Shown here one piece after another: positions 16,389 to 25,420 of a stretch of DNA of 64,000 nt. Made by a program: the position numbers and the translations under genes. Numbering within the stretch: the stretch's first letter is position 1; every line of letters begins with the position of its first letter. The notes below the pieces were generated by a model. It was not told the DNA's origin and did no database searches. It saw only the letters and a list, made by a program, of their open reading frames with translations. Source of the stretch: an uncultured Chthonomonadales bacterium (GTDB lineage: Bacteria; Armatimonadota; Chthonomonadetes; Chthonomonadales; CAJBBX01); the NCBI GenBank assembly GCA_938005745.1, contig CALLMM010000001.1, positions 186,001-250,000 of the forward strand, in the 5' to 3' direction.

Positions 16389-17511
16389 GGTCGCCGTCTA
16401 CTACTTTCCGCAGTACCATCCCGACCCGCGCAACGACGCCTGGCACGGCAGGGGCTGGACCGAGTGGGAGCTGATGAAGGCGGCGCGACCGCGCTTCCCC
16501 GGACACGATCAGCCCATTGTTCCCGCCTGGGGCTACTTCGACGAGTCGGATCCGCGCTGGGCGGAGAAGGAGATTGATCTCGCCGCCGATCACGGGATCA
16601 CCTGCTTCCTCTACGACTGGTACTGGTATGAGGACGGTCCGTTCCTGCAGGACGGGCTGGAGAAGGGCTTTCTGAACGCCGCCAACAACCACCGGCTGAA
16701 GTTCGCCGTCATGTGGGCAAACCACGACTGGCTGAATATCCATCCTTCAAAGTTTGTCAACCGTCCCGAAACGCTCCTCTCCGGGCGGGTCTCCCGCGAG
16801 GCGTTTGAGAAGCTGACCGATCACGTCGTCCACCGCTACTTCGCCCATGTGAACCATCTGACCATCGGCGGCGAACCCTACTTCTCTCTCTACGAACTGG
16901 GAACCTTTATCGCCGGAATGGGAGGGATGGAGGAGGCGAAGGAGGCGTTGAACCGCTTCCGGGCGAAGAGCCGCGCCGCCGGCTTTCCGGGACTGCATCT
17001 GAACGCGGTCGTCTGGGGCGTGAGCGTCCTGCCGAGCGAGATCAGACTGAGCGATCCGGTGCAGGTGGTGAAGGAGCTTGGTCTGTCGAGCGTCACCTCC
17101 TATACCTGGGTGCATCACTACGACCCGAACACCGACGGCTTCCCGAAGGGCAGCTATGCGAAAGCGGCGGCGCGCAACTACGCCGTCTGGGAGGAGACCC
17201 GCGCCCGCTTCCCCGTTCCCTACCATCCCAACGTCTCGATGGGATGGGACTCCAGCCCCCGCACCGTCCAGAGCGACCGGTACGAGGCGCGTGGATATCC
17301 CTGGACGGCGATCCTGGACGGCAACACCCCCGCCGCCTTCCGGGAAGCGCTGCAGCGTGCAAAGCGGTTCCTCGCCAGCCCGGAAAGCCCGCAGAAGATG
17401 CTGACGATCAACGCCTGGAACGAGTGGACGGAGGGCAGCTACCTGCTTCCCGACACGAAGCGCGGAACCGCCTATCTGGAGGCGATCCGGGAGGTGTTCG
17501 GAGGGCGGTAG
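16372..17511 (+). CDS. WbsX-like (glycosyltransferase/GH99-type) protein
   Basis: This 379-aa protein opens with YYFPQYHPDPRND and WTEW, and ends with the segment MLTINAWNEWTEGSYLLPD. Both are the hallmarks of the WbsX family, found in O-antigen clusters and in carbohydrate-rich loci and related to GH99-type TIM barrels. HGITCFLYDWYWYEDG and FAVMWANHDW fit the same fold. No signal peptide is present, so it should act in the cytoplasm. Whether it hydrolyses or transfers sugar is not known for most members. It overlaps the ADP-ribosylglycohydrolase gene by 17 bp and is the last gene of the rightward run. The capA-like gene converges on it 12 bp away, with no clear terminator between them. Confidence 0.82.
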   Translation: MQNPFEVAVYYFPQYHPDPRNDAWHGRGWTEWELMKAARPRFPGHDQPIVPAWGYFDESDPRWAEKEIDLAADHGITCFLYDWYWYEDGPFLQDGLEKGFLNAANNHRLKFAVMWANHDWLNIHPSKFVNRPETLLSGRVSREAFEKLTDHVVHRYFAHVNHLTIGGEPYFSLYELGTFIAGMGGMEEAKEALNRFRAKSRAAGFPGLHLNAVVWGVSVLPSEIRLSDPVQVVKELGLSSVTSYTWVHHYDPNTDGFPKGSYAKAAARNYAVWEETRARFPVPYHPNVSMGWDSSPRTVQSDRYEARGYPWTAILDGNTPAAFREALQRAKRFLASPESPQKMLTINAWNEWTEGSYLLPDTKRGTAYLEAIREVFGGR

Positions 17512-17523
17512 GAGGGCAAAGCC

Positions 17524-18609
17524 TCAGGGACGCAGAGGGACGAGCGTCTCATCCAGAACGATCCTGCCGCCGGTCAGGAGCGTTCTCTTTTCGGCGGACA
17601 GCGCAGCGACGCGCTGCAGGATGGCGGCGGATTCGGCGGGGGCGCCGGGGCGGGGCGCGCCGTCCTCCAGCCGGAAGGGCAGTATCTCCGCGCGAACCAG
17701 CCCGGTCTTACGCAGGATCACGCGCAGGATCATGGTGCGGGAAGGCTCCTCGCCCCGCGGGTCGAAGACGAAGTTGCCCAGCGAGTAGGCGATCAGGACG
17801 TTTCGCTGTCCGGAGCCGGTCTGAACGCGCCTTACCTCCAGCCCCTGCAGCACATGCGGGTGATGCCCCAGCACCAGATCGGCGCCCGCGTCGGCGGCGG
17901 CATACGCCAGTTCGATCTGTCGGGGCGAGGGGCGCGCGCGGTACTCGATCCCCCAGTGAAACGAGACGACCACAATATCCGCCCGCTCCCGCGCCCGCTT
18001 CACCGCCCGGCGAACCCCCTCCTCCGAAGCCATCGCGATGGACGCCCGGTCTTCGCGCAGAAAGACGCCCTCCGGGATGAAGTCGCAGAAGCCCGCAAAC
18101 GCGACCCGGACACCCTTCGCCTCCAGCACAACCGGCTCTTCCGCCTGCGCCCGCGTTTCTCCGGCTCCGACAAAGCGCACGCCCCGCGCCTGCAGCCGCT
18201 CCATCGTCTCGATCAGCCCGTCGCGTCCGCAGTCGAGGGTGTGGTTGTTCGCCATGGAGAGGATATCGAATCCGGCGTTGACCAGTCCGTCCAGGACGCG
18301 GGGGTGCGCCCGGAACCGGTAGGGCTTGATGACGAGACGCCCGGACTCCGAGATCGGGCACTCCAGGTTGCCGAAGGCGATGTCGGCTTCGCGCAGGATG
18401 GGCGCGGCGTGGCGGAAGGGGTAGTCCGCGCCGTGCCGCTCGATCTGCCTGCCCACGCCCCGATCCAGCAGGATGTCGCCGACGGCAGCCAGCGTTATCG
18501 TCTCTTCCGGAGAGGAGGGCGAACCGCGGCTCCCGGCTCTCTCCTGCCGGTCCGACGGGAGAGCCGGAAGCGTCAGCAGCGCAAACAGCAGAGGCAGAGA
18601 GGTCAGCAT
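17524..18609 (-). CDS. CapA-family metallophosphatase-like protein (poly-gamma-glutamate capsule family)
   Basis: The 361-aa product has a signal-like N-terminus (MLTSLPLLFALLTLPALPS) and then a CapA/PGA_cap domain. Visible motifs are LAAVGDILLDRGVG, FGNLECPIS, MANNHTLDCG, VSFHWGIEY, DLVLGHHPHVLQG and YSLGNFVFD, which carry the Asp, Asn and His metal ligands of the calcineurin-like fold. CapA proteins act in poly-gamma-glutamate capsule synthesis, but many relatives have other roles. The start at 18609 overlaps the upstream DUF3160 stop in ATGCTGA, a translational-coupling arrangement. An upstream in-frame start would lie inside DUF3160 and skip the signal peptide. It is the last gene of the three-gene leftward operon. 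Confidence 0.88.
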   Translation of the reverse strand: MLTSLPLLFALLTLPALPSDRQERAGSRGSPSSPEETITLAAVGDILLDRGVGRQIERHGADYPFRHAAPILREADIAFGNLECPISESGRLVIKPYRFRAHPRVLDGLVNAGFDILSMANNHTLDCGRDGLIETMERLQARGVRFVGAGETRAQAEEPVVLEAKGVRVAFAGFCDFIPEGVFLREDRASIAMASEEGVRRAVKRARERADIVVVSFHWGIEYRARPSPRQIELAYAAADAGADLVLGHHPHVLQGLEVRRVQTGSGQRNVLIAYSLGNFVFDPRGEEPSRTMILRVILRKTGLVRAEILPFRLEDGAPRPGAPAESAAILQRVAALSAEKRTLLTGGRIVLDETLVPLRP

Positions 18610-20717
18610 CCGCTGGAATAGGTCTCCAGTTGATCCTTCTTCGGCGACCGGCTGCGGGTCGGCGAGAGGAAGGAGCGGGTCCAGGCAGGCGGATCGGGAG
18701 CGCGCCGCGCCCTGAGGATCGCCTGCCACTTCTCGTCGGTCAGCCGGTCGGCGGCGGGATGTTTGAACTCGTAGTAGCTGAAGGCGGCGCCCCGCGTCAG
18801 GGTCAGCCTGCCATCGATCGGCACGACCACCAGGATCTCCGTCGCATACCCCACGCCCTGGAAGAGCGCCTTATCTCCGGCGGTATGCACGTCGGCGACG
18901 ACCGCCATATTCTTGTCGGTCTCACTGGTGATCTCGCCCCAGCTGCTCGGCTCTCCCTCCATGACGGAGAGCGTCATGTACTCGACCTTGCCCCCGATGT
19001 AGCGGATCTCCATATGCTCCTCGCGGGTCAGCTTCTCGTTACGCAGCTGCTTTTCGGAGACGCGCTTGAGGAAGGAGATCAGGTCTTCGAACTGCTCGAA
19101 GCGGTCTTTGAGTCTGTCGGAGAGCAGACGACGGCGGGTCAGCCCCTCGCGGGACTGTCTGGTCAGGTTCAGTAGGCGCGTATAGAAGAGGACGTTCGGC
19201 TCGACATAGCCCTTCACGAAGGGGGGATCCTCGCCGCCGCCGCACTGCACCGCGCTCTGCTTGCCGTAGAGGATGGTGTCGTGACGCAGTTCCGCCCAGG
19301 AAGCCAGCGCGGTGTGCAGTGACTTGTCCGCCCATGCCTGCGTGCGCATAAAGGAGGGGTAGCCCTCGGGAACCGGCATCAGCAGCGGCTGAAGGGTGTG
19401 CAGCCAGCTCCAGTAGAGGTTGGAGGTCCACTGCCGGGGAATCACCTGCCCGAACTCGTTGAGGATCTTCGCGCGTTCCGTACGGTACTCGGTCCAGTTC
19501 TGCTGGTTATAGATGCGCGGGTTGGCGTCGAGAATGGCGACGGCGCGGCGGCTCCCCAGCGCCGCCATCACATCCAGACCGGAGGGGAAGGGACGCAGCA
19601 TCGGCTCGCTCAGCCGCTGAAGAACCTCGCTGTCGGGGATATAGCGCATCCCCATCATCCGCATCTGGTAGTCCGGATCGGGCATATCCTTTGAGAGGGT
19701 CATTTTGGCGCGGATGCGCGCCCGTCCCGCCTGCTTGACGCCCGCGACGAACTCGTCGAGGCGGCTGTCGTCGGCGAAGGCGGACAGCGGGGCGTCCTTG
19801 CCGTAGACCCGATCGCTGATCGCTTTCCACTGCGCCGGCGTCTGGTCATCGGAGGTTCCCACATAGAAGGCGGTCGGTCCATAGATGCGATCCCACTCAC
19901 CCTCCAGTTTCCGCCGGTAGAGCGAGCGCGCCAGCAGAATGCCCTGCCGGATCTGTTCATCATTGCGCAGTCCGCCGCTGTAGAGGGCAAACGGAGCCTG
20001 ACCGTACCACATCATGGTCAGGAAGTAGCGGGAGAGAACCGGCGTGCGGGTATAGTGTCCGCGCACGATAAACTGCGAGTAGTCAATCTTGTAGGGGAAG
20101 ATCGCGCCGATGGCGAAGCCCTGACGCGCCTGAATGAGCTGCATCTCGCGCTGCACCAGGGACGCGGCGGCGGGCGGCAGGCTCGGCGACAGACCGAGAC
20201 TGCGCGCGGCGACGCCGAAGTAGGCGACGTTCTTCATCGCAGCCTGTCGGACCGGCTCCGCCTGCGCCTGCTCGTAGGTCTCGATCGAGTCGGCGAGCAT
20301 CCCCTGCGTCAATCGCGTGAGCGCGGGGGTCAGAAACTCCGTCTCGACGGCGCGCAGAGTGAAGCCGTAGAAGACATGGTAGAGCTGCAGCACCAGATCG
20401 GTGGTAACGAACGAGGGCAGGTTCAGGTAGTCGTTGTTTTCGTAGATGTGGAAAAGCTGCTTGTATTCGGTGGGCGTGCAGACGAACAGGTTTCGCTGCA
20501 GCATCTGCCGCTGCTCCGCCGACAGCGTGATGATCCGATTGAAGCTGCGGAAGTTGGCGACATTGGCGAAGTTCGCCGTCACCGTGTAGGGCTGCACGCT
20601 GCCCGGAGCCATCTGCCCGGTGCCCTGCCGCCCTGCCCTCAGGCGGTTTGTTTCGGCATACATCCCGCTGCCCAGCAGCAGCGCCATGCTGAGAATCACC
20701 CAGAAACCGCGTTTCAT
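18603..20717 (-). CDS. Secreted DUF3160-domain protein
   Basis: This 704-aa protein has a signal peptide (MKRGFWVILSMALLLGSGMYA) and a long domain matching DUF3160. The family pattern is recognisable in NRIITLSAEQRQMLQRNLFV, in HIYENNDYLNLPSFVTTDLV and in LQLYHVFYGFTLRAVE. The C-terminal part (about 560-680) contains VADVHTAGDKALFQGVGYATEILVVVPID, also as in the family. No catalytic function is known and I see no metal or nucleophile motif. The gene starts inside ATGA shared with the stop of the VCBS gene and ends overlapping capA. All three are therefore coupled and all are predicted to be exported. A role in surface or extracellular-polymer biology is inferred from CapA alone. Confidence 0.85.
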   Translation of the reverse strand: MKRGFWVILSMALLLGSGMYAETNRLRAGRQGTGQMAPGSVQPYTVTANFANVANFRSFNRIITLSAEQRQMLQRNLFVCTPTEYKQLFHIYENNDYLNLPSFVTTDLVLQLYHVFYGFTLRAVETEFLTPALTRLTQGMLADSIETYEQAQAEPVRQAAMKNVAYFGVAARSLGLSPSLPPAAASLVQREMQLIQARQGFAIGAIFPYKIDYSQFIVRGHYTRTPVLSRYFLTMMWYGQAPFALYSGGLRNDEQIRQGILLARSLYRRKLEGEWDRIYGPTAFYVGTSDDQTPAQWKAISDRVYGKDAPLSAFADDSRLDEFVAGVKQAGRARIRAKMTLSKDMPDPDYQMRMMGMRYIPDSEVLQRLSEPMLRPFPSGLDVMAALGSRRAVAILDANPRIYNQQNWTEYRTERAKILNEFGQVIPRQWTSNLYWSWLHTLQPLLMPVPEGYPSFMRTQAWADKSLHTALASWAELRHDTILYGKQSAVQCGGGEDPPFVKGYVEPNVLFYTRLLNLTRQSREGLTRRRLLSDRLKDRFEQFEDLISFLKRVSEKQLRNEKLTREEHMEIRYIGGKVEYMTLSVMEGEPSSWGEITSETDKNMAVVADVHTAGDKALFQGVGYATEILVVVPIDGRLTLTRGAAFSYYEFKHPAADRLTDEKWQAILRARRAPDPPAWTRSFLSPTRSRSPKKDQLETYSSGC

Positions 20718-21343
20718 TGCCCGTGCCTCCTTATGGCAGTCCGTCTGCCATCTGCCAGAACCACCACTGCGCCCCGCTGAACCCCCAGCAGAGCCGCCTT
20801 TTCCCAGCGTCCTTCGTGCCAGTCGGCGGTGAATCCGAACCCGTTCCAGGAGTAGACCGTTATGCAGCGTCTCCCGTCCCGCAGGGTCTCCAGCGCGATC
20901 AGGTTATCGGAGCCGTCTCCGTCCAGATCGGCGAAGAGGAAGTCGGTAAAGGGCTTGCTGAGATTGGATCCGAGCCACTTCGGGGAGACCCTGCTGCCGT
21001 TGAACTGATAGATGAACAGGCAGGAGTGGGGATCGGGGAAGAAGCGGGTGGACTTGAACAGTCCGACCGCGATGTCGCGCTTCCCGTCGCCGTCCACGTC
21101 GCCCAGAGCCGCTTTCCAGGGCTTCCATGCGCGCCGGACGCCCTGCCAGAGCCGCCGGTCTGCGCGCCAGACGCTCAGGGACGGATCGCGCCGCACATCC
21201 AGCACAACCCGCTCCCTCCTGCCGTCGCCGTCGAGATCTACCTCGATCACCGTCCGGGGGTGTTTCGGCGCGGGCGGCTGTGCGTCCGGCAGCGCGGGTG
21301 CAGTCAGAATGAGAAGGACCGGAATCAGGATCAGGAAGCGCAT
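20714..21343 (-). CDS. Secreted VCBS/FG-GAP-like repeat protein
   Basis: The 209-aa product begins with a signal peptide (MRFLILIPVLLILTAPALP). It then has three or four Asp-rich calcium-binding repeat units: EVDLDGDGRRERVV, LGDVDGDGKRDIAVG and FADLDGDGSDNLIALE, typical of FG-GAP/VCBS beta-propeller blades. The number of blades is too small for a closed propeller. The protein may be a fragment-like scaffold or may oligomerise. The ATG at 21343 is chosen because GGGGAGGG lies just upstream and the signal peptide begins there; an ATG at 21382 would add 13 residues without hydrophobic character. The stop overlaps the DUF3160 start (ATGA). It is the first gene of the operon and divergent from cinA. 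Confidence 0.83.
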   Translation of the reverse strand: MRFLILIPVLLILTAPALPDAQPPAPKHPRTVIEVDLDGDGRRERVVLDVRRDPSLSVWRADRRLWQGVRRAWKPWKAALGDVDGDGKRDIAVGLFKSTRFFPDPHSCLFIYQFNGSRVSPKWLGSNLSKPFTDFLFADLDGDGSDNLIALETLRDGRRCITVYSWNGFGFTADWHEGRWEKAALLGVQRGAVVVLADGRRTAIRRHGQ

Positions 21344-21502
21344 CAACCCTCCCCGGAGAGAGATGGGGCGGTCTTCGCCCATTTTCTGGCGCGTTCGCTC
21401 CGGTAAATCAGGTACAAAAGCGTATACTATCCTTTGCGGATGCGCGAGAACAGTGTCCTGTTCCGCAGTCCAAAGTCAATCTCCTCCTGCCACTTTTTTT
21501 CG

Positions 21503-21531
21503 TTGCATTTTCGGGATGCAGAGAGTATAAT
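21503..21531 (+). promoter_or_regulatory. Sigma-70 promoter of cinA
   Basis: TTGCAT at 21503-21508 and a perfect TATAAT at 21526-21531 are spaced by 17 bp. The predicted transcription start near 21538 lies about 24 bp before the TTG start codon. This is one of the best promoters in the window. Confidence 0.85.
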
Positions 21532-21561
21532 ACTGCCAATATATGTGGAGGTTTGTTTACA

Positions 21562-22821
21562 TTGCGTGCGGAGATCGTCTCGGTCGGAACGGAACTGCTG
21601 CTCGGGCAGATCGTGGACACCAACGCGGCGCATCTGGCGCGCGCGCTGTCGGAACTGGGGATCAGCGTCTATCGGCGCGTGACGGTCGGCGACAACCATG
21701 CGCGGCTTCTGGCGGCGCTACGCAGCGCGCTGTCGGAGAACGAGGTCGTGATCGCGCTGGGCGGGCTGGGTCCGACGCAGGACGACATCACCCGAGAGAC
21801 GCTGGCGGAGGCGATGGGCGACACCCTGCGCTACGACGAGGCGATCGCCCGACGGCTGACCGCCTTCTTTCGCGAGCGGGGCGTTCCCATGCCCGACAGC
21901 GTGCTGCGGCAGGCGATGGTTCCCGTGCACGGCTTTCCGCTGGAGAACCCCCACGGAACCGCGCCCGGTCTGATCTTCGAGAAGGACGGCAAGATCGGGA
22001 TCGCGCTGCCGGGACCGCCCGGCGAGTTCGTCCCGATGGTGGAGAACCATGTCGTTCCCTATCTGCGCGCCAAGACCGGCACGCGCACGATCCGCTCCCG
22101 GGTGCTGCGCATCTGCAACATGGGCGAGTCGCTGGTTGAGGAGCGGGTGCGCGACCTGATGGCGGGCGATAACCCGACCGTCGCCCCCTACGCCAAGACC
22201 GGCGAGGTGCATCTGCGGGTCACCGCGCGCGCCGACGATCCGCAGACGGCGGACCGGCTGATCGAGCCGGTCGTGCGGGAGATCGAGGCGCGGCTAGGGG
22301 ACCACGTCTACGCCTTCGACGAAGAGCCGCTGGAGTCGGCGGTTGTGCGTCTGCTGAGCGCGCGGCGTCTGACGGCGGCGGCAGCCGAGTCGTGCACCGG
22401 CGGTCTGCTTGCCACGCGGCTGACCGATGTGCCGGGCAGCTCGAAGGTCTTTCGCGGCGGGGTCGTCGCCTACAGCAACGAATCGAAGTCCGACCTGCTG
22501 GGGGTTCCCCCCGGCATGATCGCGCAGTTCGGGGCGGTGAGCGCGGAGGTGGCGGAGGCGATGGCGCAGGGCGCGCGCGCCCGTTTCGGCGCGGAGTTCG
22601 GGATCGGGATCACCGGGATCGCCGGACCGGAGGGAGGGACGCCGGAGAAGCCGGTCGGGCTGGTCTACATCGCGCTGGCAGACTCGCGGGGGACGTTGGT
22701 GGAGAAGAACCGCTTTCTGGGACAGCGCAAGGAGGTGCGCTACCGCTCCGCGCAGTATGCGCTGGTGCTCCTGCGCGACCGCGCCCTGCAGGCTCCACAC
22801 GCCCCGTCCACCAACGGGTAG
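21562..22821 (+). CDS. cinA: CinA-family protein (NMN deamidase / competence-damage inducible)
   Basis: The 419-aa protein has the two CinA domains. The N-terminal MoCF/MogA-like domain (about 1-170) begins RAEIVSVGTELLLGQIVDTN and contains GGLGPTQDDITRE. The C-terminal nicotinamide-nucleotide amidase domain (about 255-415) contains AAAESCTGGLLATRLTDVPGSS and GIGITGIAGPEGGT. Family members deamidate NMN or hydrolyse ADP-ribose, and the gene is commonly adjacent to recA. The TTG at 21562 is chosen because the family starts at R-A-E-I, because GGAGG at 21547-21551 is well spaced for it, and because the promoter ends just upstream. A TTG at 21553 would place the ribosome site too close. It heads the cinA-thpR-recA-recX-rny-ymdB block. 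Confidence 0.95.
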   Translation: MRAEIVSVGTELLLGQIVDTNAAHLARALSELGISVYRRVTVGDNHARLLAALRSALSENEVVIALGGLGPTQDDITRETLAEAMGDTLRYDEAIARRLTAFFRERGVPMPDSVLRQAMVPVHGFPLENPHGTAPGLIFEKDGKIGIALPGPPGEFVPMVENHVVPYLRAKTGTRTIRSRVLRICNMGESLVEERVRDLMAGDNPTVAPYAKTGEVHLRVTARADDPQTADRLIEPVVREIEARLGDHVYAFDEEPLESAVVRLLSARRLTAAAAESCTGGLLATRLTDVPGSSKVFRGGVVAYSNESKSDLLGVPPGMIAQFGAVSAEVAEAMAQGARARFGAEFGIGITGIAGPEGGTPEKPVGLVYIALADSRGTLVEKNRFLGQRKEVRYRSAQYALVLLRDRALQAPHAPSTNG

Positions 22822-22852
22822 GGGCTTATCCGGCTACACGAACCTTATGGCT

Positions 22853-22975
22853 GAGATCGCTTCACTGCGCTCACAATGACAGTTTGGGGCGCAGTGCACA
22901 TGACAAGAACGGTTGAGCCTCCGTGTCTGTCCTTGCAAGGGAGGCGCAAGCCGACCCTTCCCCTGTCATTGCGAG
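22853..22975. repeat. Dispersed intergenic repeat cluster between cinA and thpR
   Basis: Three pieces of the same repeat family occur here. The first is a forward copy beginning GAGATCGCTTCACTGCGCTC (22853-22882). The second is an inverse copy containing TCCTTGCAAGGGAGGCGCAA (22927-22956). The third is a partial inverse copy CTGTCATTGCGAG (22963-22975). They fill much of the 311-bp gap from 22822 to 23132. The remainder includes a small tandem repeat of 7 bp (CTAGTTG-type) near 22984-23005 and no gene that I can support. Confidence 0.75.
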
Positions 22976-23132
22976 TTCTTTGCACTAGTTGCTAGTTGCT
23001 AGTTTCGGCGACAGGTGACCCCTCTGTCATTGCTGCAGACGGGGGCGTCTCCTGGGTACGATTCAGAACATTCACGCAGAGAAGGTGGAAGCTCTTTCCA
23101 CATTCACCCAGTGGCAGCGAGTAACCGGAAAG

Positions 23133-23705
23133 ATGCGGCTCTTTTTTGCCATTACGATCCCGGAGGAGATCATCGCGAAGGTGGCGCAGGCGCAGGCGCA
23201 GCTGCGCCGGCAGATCGGGGATGACGGCGTGAAGTGGACCCGTCCCGAACAGTTCCACTACACCCTGAAGTTCCTCGGCGAACAGCCGCCGCAGCGCGCC
23301 TATCGCGCGGTGGAAGCCGCCATCGCGGTCTGCCGTGAACAGAAGCCCTTCACCTTCGCCATCGGCGAGGTGGGCGCGTTTCCCAACAACCGACGCCCCG
23401 GCACGCTCTGGATCGGAGCGACGGAGGGCGTGGGACCGATGACGGACCTCGCGCTCAACCTCGACCGGGCGCTGGCGAAGGAGCAGTTTCCGCGCGAGAA
23501 GAGACCGCTCAAGGCGCACCTGACTCTGGCGCGCATTCAGACCTACGTCGGGGAGACCGCCGCCGCCCGCGCCCTGCAGAGCGCGCAGGTGGAGGAGCTG
23601 GGACGCTTCGAGGTGAGCCGCATGGCGCTGATGCAGAGCCATCTGAAGCCCTCCGGCGCAGAGTATGAGATTGTAGAGACTTTTCAATTCAAACGTATCG
23701 AATAG
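23133..23705 (+). CDS. thpR: ThpR/LigT-type RNA 2',3'-cyclic phosphodiesterase
   Basis: This 190-aa protein of the 2H phosphoesterase superfamily has both H-x-T/S motifs: HYTLKFLGE near residue 45 and HLTLARI near residue 132. The start [12 protein letters not shown] is the family N-terminus. It opens 2',3'-cyclic phosphates at RNA ends; archaeal relatives were first described as tRNA ligases (LigT). The ATG at 23133 follows GGAAAG; an upstream in-frame ATG at 23085 would add 16 residues unlike the family. The stop codon lies inside a LexA-like inverted repeat upstream of recA. Confidence 0.93.
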   Translation: MRLFFAITIPEEIIAKVAQAQAQLRRQIGDDGVKWTRPEQFHYTLKFLGEQPPQRAYRAVEAAIAVCREQKPFTFAIGEVGAFPNNRRPGTLWIGATEGVGPMTDLALNLDRALAKEQFPREKRPLKAHLTLARIQTYVGETAAARALQSAQVEELGRFEVSRMALMQSHLKPSGAEYEIVETFQFKRIE

Positions 23706-23712
23706 GCGTTCG
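23699..23712. promoter_or_regulatory. Candidate LexA (SOS) box upstream of recA
   Basis: The sequence CGAATAGGCGTTCG fits the Gram-positive-type LexA operator GAAC-N4-GTTC with one mismatch (GAAT for GAAC), and its outer bases extend the dyad (C/G). It lies 49 bp before the recA start and overlaps the thpR stop codon. No clear -35/-10 pair could be placed around it, so the call is tentative. Confidence 0.45.
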
Positions 23713-23761
23713 GCGCAGGCTCTCGCCCTCCGAACCTCGCCCGGCGGAAAGGAATGCAGTT

Positions 23762-24790
<1,029 letters not shown>

Positions 24791-24820
24791 CGTGCGGCGC
24801 CGGCATTGCAGACCTGTGAG

Positions 24821-24846
24821 CGGGCGAGCGCATCGGCGCTCGCCCG
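24821..24846 (+). terminator. Strong hairpin between recA and recX (partial terminator/attenuator candidate)
   Basis: A perfect 11-bp GC stem (CGGGCGAGCGC with its complement) closes a 4-nt loop. It is followed by TCTCCTGTC rather than a T run. It lies 31 bp after the recA stop and 20 bp before the recX start. In E. coli an intrinsic terminator between recA and recX limits recX expression; this element could act similarly, but without a U tract it could also be an RNA-stability element. Confidence 0.55.
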
Positions 24847-24866
24847 TCTCCTGTCGAGAGCATCCC

Positions 24867-25331
24867 ATGAACGACTACGAGACCGCCAGACAGATCGCCC
24901 TTCGCTACGCCGACTACGCCCCGCGCACCACCGCCGAAGTGCGCCGGCGGCTGGAGCGGGCGCAGATACCCGCCGAGATCATTGAGACCGTCCTCGCCGA
25001 CCTGGAGCGGATGGGGATGCTGGACGATGACCGGTTCAGCCGCGACTGGGTGGAGAGCCGCAGCCGCCGCAAAGGACTGGGACCCGGTCGTCTGACCCGT
25101 GAGCTGCGCGAGAAAGGCATCGCCCCCGACCTGGCGGAACAGGCAGCCCGGGAGACAGACCCGGAGAGCTGTCTGCAAGCCGCCCTCGCCCTCGCCCGCA
25201 GGCGTCTGCGCGCGGAAAATCCCGCCGATCCCGCTGTCAAACGCCGCTTGGCGGCTTTATTACAAAGACGCGGTCACGACTGGGAAACAATTGAGAAGGT
25301 GTTTTCTGTCCTTAACGCGAATAATGACTGA
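24867..25331 (+). CDS. recX: RecX, regulator of RecA
   Basis: The 154-aa protein has the tandem three-helix repeats of Rec[21 protein letters not shown] is the typical first repeat, followed by the second in [33 protein letters not shown]. RecX binds RecA filaments and blocks their extension. The ATG at 24867 is used because the motif starts right after it. The gene follows recA after 76 bp and a hairpin. The rny gene starts about 90 bp later. Confidence 0.92.
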   Translation: MNDYETARQIALRYADYAPRTTAEVRRRLERAQIPAEIIETVLADLERMGMLDDDRFSRDWVESRSRRKGLGPGRLTRELREKGIAPDLAEQAARETDPESCLQAALALARRRLRAENPADPAVKRRLAALLQRRGHDWETIEKVFSVLNANND

Positions 25332-25420
25332 ACGAACAGCAGTTCGTGCCAGTCAAGGCGCGCCGACGCGCCGTCCCCTCGCTCAGCCTCAGGCAGCGCA
25401 TGTCTGGAGGTGAGGGAAGA

